Below are positions 22,298 through 26,204 of a stretch of 26,204 nucleotides of DNA, in pieces (positions within the stretch are counted from its first letter, which is position 1; each line of letters begins with the position of its first letter). The notes under the pieces were generated by a model. The model did no database searches, was not told the origin of the DNA, and saw only the letters and a program-made list of their open reading frames with translations. The stretch is from Syntrophaceae bacterium UBA2192 (lineage in GTDB: Bacteria; Desulfobacterota; Syntrophia; Syntrophales; UBA2192). The position numbers were made by a program, and so were the translations under genes. The stretch is taken from assembly GCA_002327315.1 (NCBI GenBank), contig DCVI01000130.1:1-26204 (forward strand). Reading direction: 5' to 3'.

Positions 22298-22306
22298 TCA
22301 ACCCCC
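22284..22306 (-). terminator. Terminator that overlaps the AraC gene's stop codon
   Basis: On the minus strand, GGGGG, TTGAAAG and CCCCCC are followed by TTTT. The stop TGA (22300-22298) lies in the loop, so the last codons form the first arm. Confidence 0.65.
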
Positions 22307-23125
22307 GGACAGTACCGCCGTGTCACTCCGGAAGTACTTCCCCGGTGTCACTCCCAGGGCCTTTCGGAAAACGGACACGAAGGCACTCAGGCTGCTGTAG
22401 CCCACATCCAGCGCGATGTTGGTGACGGGCTCGCCCCGGCCCAGAAGCCTGAGGGCCTCGAGCAATCGCAGCTGCTGGCGCCACTGGTGGAAGGTCATCC
22501 CCGTCTCCGCCCGGAAGAGCCTTGAGAGCGTCCGCCCCGTTGCCCCCACACGGGCTCCCCACTCTTCGATCGTCCTGCCGTCAGCAGGGTGGCCGCTCAT
22601 CTGATCGAAGATCTTTCTGAGCCGCGGGTCCCGGGGAATCGGAAGATCGAGAGGTACGCTATCGCGAAACCGGATGAGCTCCAGGATGAGACTCATGATG
22701 CGCCCGGCATGGCTGCCCGGCTCATAGAAGCTGGGCAGGGTCGTGCTGTACACGATGAGTTCTCGAAGCAGGGGAGAGACGGAGACAATGCGGCAGGACG
22801 GCGGAAAATCCCGGACGGCATCGGGTTTGATGTACAGCGTCCGCAGCGAAAGATGCCCCGATGCGCGGATCTGGTGTTCCGTGAGCGCCGGGACCCACAT
22901 GGCCCGAAGCGGGGGAAGAGCCCAGACGCCGCTGCCTGTCGTCACCGTCATGACGCCGGCCGAGGCATAAAGGAGCTGGGCCCTGGAGTGCCAGTGAAAC
23001 GGGATCACGTGTCCGTCCGGATGATCCAGGGCAAGGGCGATGACCGCCTGAGGAGCGCCCATGAGATGCCTCTGACGCTCCGGCGACGACGGTTTTGTCC
23101 GTTTCTCGACATTTCTTATCTTCAT
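22298..23125 (-). CDS. AraC-family regulator with cupin domain (NimR-like)
   Basis: A cytosolic transcription factor of about 275 residues. The N-terminal cupin region has HVIPFHWHSRAQLLYASAGVMTV (residues about 39-61) and ALPPLRAMWVPALTEHQI, as in the YeaM/NimR group. The C-terminal double helix-turn-helix has RTIEEWGARVGATGRTLSRLFRAETG and EPVTNIALDVGYSSLSAFVSVFRKALGVTPGKYF. The start is set at ATG 23125 because it gives the usual length of about 275; the longer frame to 23293 would overlap the divergent MFS gene and has unrelated residues. It is divergent from an MFS exporter and so probably controls it. A palindrome at 23141-23155 lies in the shared space. The inducer is unknown. Confidence 0.88.
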   Translation of the reverse strand: MKIRNVEKRTKPSSPERQRHLMGAPQAVIALALDHPDGHVIPFHWHSRAQLLYASAGVMTVTTGSGVWALPPLRAMWVPALTEHQIRASGHLSLRTLYIKPDAVRDFPPSCRIVSVSPLLRELIVYSTTLPSFYEPGSHAGRIMSLILELIRFRDSVPLDLPIPRDPRLRKIFDQMSGHPADGRTIEEWGARVGATGRTLSRLFRAETGMTFHQWRQQLRLLEALRLLGRGEPVTNIALDVGYSSLSAFVSVFRKALGVTPGKYFRSDTAVLSGG

Positions 23126-23140
23126 GGCGCAAGCAGGATA

Positions 23141-23155
23141 ACCGGCATGGCCGGT
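23141..23155. promoter_or_regulatory. Palindrome between the divergent AraC and MFS genes
   Basis: ACCGGC-ATG-GCCGGT is a perfect 6-3-6 palindrome, 16 bp from the regulator start and 34 bp from the exporter start. It is a plausible operator for the AraC-type protein or another repressor. AraC proteins often bind direct repeats, so this is not certain. Confidence 0.45.
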
Positions 23156-23188
23156 AGAGTCAAGATCGTAAGGAGTGAGAGTGAGCCC

Positions 23189-24355
23189 ATGAAAAACCGT
23201 TTTATCTGGCTGGCCGCCCTGGGGCACCTGTTCACGGATCTCAACCAGGGGGCCGTGCCGGCCCTTCTGCCCTTTTTCATCTCCGAGTATCATCTGAGCT
23301 ACGCATCGGCCGCGGGTCTAGTTGCCGCGCTGAGCATCGCCTCCACCGTCATCCAACCCCTCTTCGGGTTCTACGCGGACCGTCTGTCAAAGCCCTGGCT
23401 GATCCCGGCAGGCGTCGGGATGGCGGGCTGCGGCGTTGCCTTCTGCACCCTGCTGCCCGATTACTGGTTCGCCATCGCAATGATCGTCCTTAGCGGGATC
23501 GGGATCGCGGCGTTTCACCCCGAAGGAGCGCGCCTCGTGCACAACCACGCTGGAGAGAAGAAGGCAACTGCAATGAGCATCTTTGCCGTGGGGGGGCAGA
23601 TGGGCATTGCCCTGGGTCCGATCATGGCAACCGTCGCCGTCTCGGCCTGGGGCCTGAGAGGTACGGCATTTTTAGCAATCCCCTTTGTCCTCATGGCGGC
23701 GTTCCTGGCCTTTCAACTCACGGGAACGGGCGGCGCGCCCGGGGCCGCAAAAGCCGCTGCCGGCTCCCAGGCAGGCGAAAAAGCGAAAGATTTATGGGGC
23801 CCCTTTGCCATCGTCACGGGGGTCGTCATCATCCGGTCCATCATCTTCTACGGGTTGAACACCTTCATCCCGCTTTACTGGATCAATATCTACCAGCAGT
23901 CGGCCACGGTGGCCGCAACGGCCCTGTCCATCATGTTCGGGGCGGGTGTCGTGGGGACGCTCTGGGGAGGGAGGCTGGCCGACAAGTACGGCCATCGCAG
24001 GGCCGTCCTCGTCGGCTACTCGGCACTGATCCCCCTTCTCATCCTCTTTGTCCAGGTCAAGGATGTCATGGTCGCCACGGCGCTTCTGGTGCCGATCGGC
24101 ATCGTGCTGCTGTCGACCTACAGCCCCCTTGTCGTGATGGGACAGCGGTTCCTGCCGAACCAGGTGGGCCTCGCCTCGGGGATCACGCTGGGGGTGGCCA
24201 TTTCCATCGGCGGGATCGTGGCCCCCCTTCTGGGACATGTGGCGGACGGCTTTGGGCTCCCGGCGGCGCTCACGGTGCTGGCATTTCTCACCGTACCGGC
24301 CGTTCTGCTGACCCTGATGCTCCCGCGCCCGCACGCCTCGGAAGAAAAGAAGTGA
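23189..24355 (+). CDS. MFS exporter, fosmidomycin-resistance-like (Fsr family)
   Basis: A 388-residue inner-membrane exporter of the major facilitator superfamily with about 12 helices. The N-terminal block LGHLFTDLNQGAVPALLPFF and then ADRLSKPW, GIGIAAFHPEGARLVHNHAG and SIFAVGGQMGIALGP are characteristic of the fosmidomycin resistance (Fsr) group. The loop-8/9 motif GGRLADKYGHRRAVLVG is seen in the C-half. A long charged linker (GGAPGAAKAAAGSQAGEKAKD) joins the halves. ATG 23189 has AAGGAG about 13 bases ahead, a little far. The longer frame from 22589 runs antisense through the AraC gene and is rejected. The real substrate is unknown; export of a toxic small molecule is likely. The stop is the first base-triplet of an octamer array. 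Confidence 0.9.
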   Translation: MKNRFIWLAALGHLFTDLNQGAVPALLPFFISEYHLSYASAAGLVAALSIASTVIQPLFGFYADRLSKPWLIPAGVGMAGCGVAFCTLLPDYWFAIAMIVLSGIGIAAFHPEGARLVHNHAGEKKATAMSIFAVGGQMGIALGPIMATVAVSAWGLRGTAFLAIPFVLMAAFLAFQLTGTGGAPGAAKAAAGSQAGEKAKDLWGPFAIVTGVVIIRSIIFYGLNTFIPLYWINIYQQSATVAATALSIMFGAGVVGTLWGGRLADKYGHRRAVLVGYSALIPLLILFVQVKDVMVATALLVPIGIVLLSTYSPLVVMGQRFLPNQVGLASGITLGVAISIGGIVAPLLGHVADGFGLPAALTVLAFLTVPAVLLTLMLPRPHASEEKK

Positions 24356-24384
24356 GGAAGTTAAGAAGTTAGGAAGATCGGAAA
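24353..24384 (+). repeat. Octamer tandem repeat beginning with the MFS stop codon
   Basis: Units are TGAGGAAG (whose TGA is the stop), TTAAGAAG, TTAGGAAG and ATCGGAAA. The codons before the stop (AAAAGAAG, 24345-24352) are also in phase. The array shares GAAGATCGGAA with the one at 19425. Confidence 0.7.
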
Positions 24385-25132
24385 AGGGTTCCAACCTGCA
24401 ACGACCGGGTCACGGTGACAAACGGTTGTCGCAAGATGAACGCCCCGAGCACCTTTTCAAGCCATTGTCCGACAATGCCTGCCCCAGCCTGACAAATCTG
24501 CGATCAGAATGTGGCAAAAAGGTGCCTTTTGCCGCCGGGCGCTCAAGTTCCGTTCTCATCCGCCGATCAAAATAACAGAACCATACCGATTGGTTAGCAA
24601 GTATTCCCGCCTTTTTCACCGGAAGGTACGATCCTTGCTAATCTATTGACAAATGGAAGGCGACGTGACAGACTAACACGTCGAAAATAATCCGGAGAAG
24701 CTCCCTGCGGCGCGGGCCTTACGACTTTCGCAAAAGGCCATATCCCTTCCGGGCCATGCCCGCCCAATCAGACAGCGCAGGGATGCGAACCCTTCCGGTA
24801 TCGCGAGGTGTTCCATGGTAAGTCGAAACGTTCTTTTCGTCCTTCGGGACCACTCATAAGGGAGTCATGACGGGCCGGGGGGTTCAGCCCCGGCAAATCG
24901 AACCATTCAGCACGCATCCCCGGATGCCTTGCCTGAAGGAACGATAGACCGACTCCAGGACCTATGCCGCCCTGCCGATCACCCGGTGATCATCGGCCGA
25001 GAGACGTTCCTTCACGCTGATACTGTCAGCCCCCTTCAAAGAGATCCTTCTCGAAAGAAGAGACCAAGGTATTCGTGGTCAGAAGCCCTGCGGCTTGTGC
25101 GTGCTGTTGAGCTGCATTCGGAGGCTTCGACG
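24385..25132. other. Long non-coding region with several inverted repeats
   Basis: About 750 bp without a convincing gene. Seen features: a hairpin GGCAAAA-AGGTGCC-TTTTGCC at 24513-24533 (may terminate MFS transcripts); TTAGCAAG/CTTGCTAA inverted repeats (24594-24601 and 24634-24641) directly before a perfect -35-like TTGACA (24646-24651) with no good -10; a hairpin GCCGGGG-GGTTCAG-CCCCGGC (24874-24894); and a perfect palindrome GATCACC-C-GGTGATC (24977-24991). Tiny frames with ribosome-like sites (ATG 24815, ATG 24868) have no recognisable content. No known riboswitch was recognised. Confidence 0.45.
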
Positions 25133-25549
25133 ATGAAAAACAAAGAGATACTGAAACGACTGTTCAACCGGCTGCTGCATCCTGCGCTGCGGGAAAGCGA
25201 AATCATCAAGACCCTCTCGGGTCTCCCGGGCGTACGACCCTTCCTGTACGAGTTCAAACTGGGCCCCTTGTTCCTGATCTCGGCGTGGCTGCTTCTCTTC
25301 CATGCCAACTACACGGGTGCAGCAGAAGACTGGATCCTGTACTTTTTCGGGGGCTTCACCGTGGTGGGGGTCCTGTCGGTGCACAAGGCCGTCATGCGAT
25401 TCCTCTACCGGATCGCCCAGTTCGACAAGCCCGTGGAGGGACAGGACCGCACCATCATGATCACCGCCGAGACGGTGACGCTGCTGGGCTTCCTGATGGC
25501 GGCCATGATCTTCCTCAACGAGTTCCAGTCGACGGGATTCGGGATGTAG
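25133..25549 (+). CDS. Small integral membrane protein, unknown function
   Basis: 138 residues, not recognised. The N-terminus (MKNKEILKRLFNRLLHPALRESEIIKTL) is amphipathic and basic. Three hydrophobic segments follow: LGPLFLISAWLLLFHANY (about residues 40-58), WILYFFGGFTVVGVLSVHKAV (about 67-87) and TVTLLGFLMAAMIFLNEF (about 116-133). An acidic/basic loop FDKPVEGQDRT lies between the last two. The start is chosen because GGAGG stands 8 bases before ATG 25133; a longer frame from 24929 would translate the palindromic leader. No partner gene is adjacent on the same strand, so the function stays open. Confidence 0.75.
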   Translation: MKNKEILKRLFNRLLHPALRESEIIKTLSGLPGVRPFLYEFKLGPLFLISAWLLLFHANYTGAAEDWILYFFGGFTVVGVLSVHKAVMRFLYRIAQFDKPVEGQDRTIMITAETVTLLGFLMAAMIFLNEFQSTGFGM

Positions 25550-25584
25550 GTCCCCTTCACGGGAACACCCTGCACTGTAGATTC

Positions 25585-25624
25585 GGCCGGGCGAAGCGGC
25601 ACGATTGTGTAACTTCGCCCGGCC
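25585..25624. terminator. Perfect 12-bp hairpin after the small membrane protein gene
   Basis: GGCCGGGCGAAG (25585-25596) and CTTCGCCCGGCC (25613-25624) pair perfectly around a 16-base loop, 36 bp after the stop. No T-run follows, so it is terminator-like only. Confidence 0.5.
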
Positions 25625-25747
25625 TGTCCGTCATTTCTGCACAATTTCGTCCCAAGACCCGGTTACGGTCCTTCCCGGTATCCTGCTCCCAACCATCATC
25701 GCCGCGGACACGCCCGCGAATATTCTTTTTGGTTCAGGTCATTTCCC

Positions 25748-25796
25748 CTTCTTCACTCCAGCACTTCCGCACTTCTGCACTCAGACACTTTTTTCA
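25748..25796 (-). repeat. Octamer tandem repeat beginning at the stop codon of the last gene
   Basis: On the minus strand the stop TGA begins TGAAAAAAG, followed by TGTCTGAG, TGCAGAAG, TGCGGAAG, TGCTGGAG and TGAAGAAG. The consensus is TGNNGAAG. Five units of 8 follow the stop with only substitutions between them. Confidence 0.75.
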
Positions 25797-26204
25797 TGTC
25801 GTTCGGAGGGATGCAACGATGGCGTCAAGTTCCTGGCGGAGCCTGGGCAGATTCGCCGGCCGGCAGGTCAGGGTCATGACGATGTAGTGGTCCGGCTTGA
25901 GCTGGATCAGGTACTGGGCTTGTGCCAGGGCGGGTCTCTCCACCCCGTATTCCAGGTAGATGGAGGGCATGCGCCGTAACTGGAGTACCCTGCAGGCGCT
26001 CATCTTCACCGGCTGACCGTAGAGGGCAGCGAGCCGTTTTTCCGTTTCGGCACAGGCGGGGGCAACGTCGCTCTCTTCGATGGCGATGCTCCCCCGGGCG
26101 GCCTGGACATTGATGCTCTCGATGAGCGACTCGTCGGATGTCTCGAGGTTGACGAAGAGCTCGACACCGTTTGTGAGGGCCTTTTCCTTCAACCCGCTGA
26201 GTAC
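25794..26204 (-). CDS. Partial protein of unknown function, running off the window edge
   Basis: At least 136 residues; the 5' end lies beyond 26204, and the frame is open to the edge (VLSGLKEKALTNGVELFVN). A TTG at 26192 could be read as a start but has no special support. The visible part has alternating strands and helices (SINVQAARGSIAIEESDVAP, YLIQLKPDHYIVMTLTCRP) and ends in LPRLRQELDAIVASLRTT. The pattern of a beta-rich domain with a final helix recalls DcrB/PsbP-like lipoproteins, but this is a weak resemblance. Its stop codon is the first triplet of an octamer array. Confidence 0.6.
   Translation of the reverse strand, partial: VLSGLKEKALTNGVELFVNLETSDESLIESINVQAARGSIAIEESDVAPACAETEKRLAALYGQPVKMSACRVLQLRRMPSIYLEYGVERPALAQAQYLIQLKPDHYIVMTLTCRPANLPRLRQELDAIVASLRTT

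Noticed and set aside
22589..23188. Upstream extension of the MFS gene by 200 codons
   Set aside because: It is antisense to the AraC gene and lacks membrane character; ATG 23189 begins the recognisable exporter N-terminus.
24700..24900. tRNA-like or riboswitch-like patch (GGTTCAGCCCCGG and similar)
   Set aside because: No cloverleaf can be built: no acceptor or anticodon arm fits around the T-loop-like bases.
1..26204. CRISPR array or defence island
   Set aside because: No regularly spaced identical repeats of 23-45 bases with unique spacers, and no cas-like genes. The tandem arrays are 7-8 bases long without spacers.

Overview
The window is GC-rich chromosomal DNA, most likely from an anaerobic deltaproteobacterium (Desulfobacterota, perhaps a syntrophic or propionate-metabolising lineage). 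That placement is an inference from gene content: a full methylmalonyl-CoA pathway joined to a membrane-bound, biotin-containing decarboxylase, a two-subunit class I (Fe-S) fumarase, two kinds of CoA-transferase, and the remnant of a selenocysteine-type rhodanese. No rRNA or complete tRNA gene is present, so the species cannot be named.

Layout. Positions 1-3422 are an AT-richer accessory segment. It holds a broken IS481-like transposase, a decayed secreted rhodanese with an in-frame TGA, an NADPH-dependent FMN reductase, and an apparently complete IS630 element with TA target duplication. The segment ends at a 23-bp copy of a tRNA-Leu 3' end (3400-3422) followed by a terminator, which looks like the right attachment site of an integrated island. 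From 3533 to 6365 (minus strand) lie two separately terminated CoA-transferase genes. An IS1595-like transposase gene (6834-7601) precedes the main plus-strand operon (7829-14863): methylmalonyl-CoA mutase, MeaB chaperone, epimerase, carboxyltransferase (mmdA), a very short gamma-type subunit (mmdD), the sodium-pump beta subunit (mmdB) and a very short biotin carrier (mmdC). A MatC-like dicarboxylate/anion permease follows and ends in a strong terminator. On the minus strand are the fumarase alpha and beta genes, elbB, two tandem ABM-domain genes, and an operon of a cytidylate-kinase-like/BON fusion with a Sir2-like protein. An AraC regulator and an MFS (Fsr-like) exporter are divergent. The right end holds a 777-bp leader region, a small three-helix membrane protein, and a partial gene running off the edge.

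How the genes work together. The family I CoA-transferase can activate propionate at the expense of succinyl-CoA (or the reverse). The Mmd complex interconverts propionyl-CoA and methylmalonyl-CoA coupled to Na+. Epimerase and mutase link this to succinyl-CoA, and fumarase carries fumarate to malate. No biotin carboxylase or 5S transcarboxylase is present, so carboxylation would have to be driven by the ion gradient. The direction, propionate oxidation or production, cannot be read from the sequence.

The most unusual structural feature is a family of degenerate 7-8-nt tandem repeats. They lie directly after the stop codons of at least five genes, mostly reading as T-N-N-G/A-GAAG on the coding strand, with the stop codon itself often in register with the repeat.
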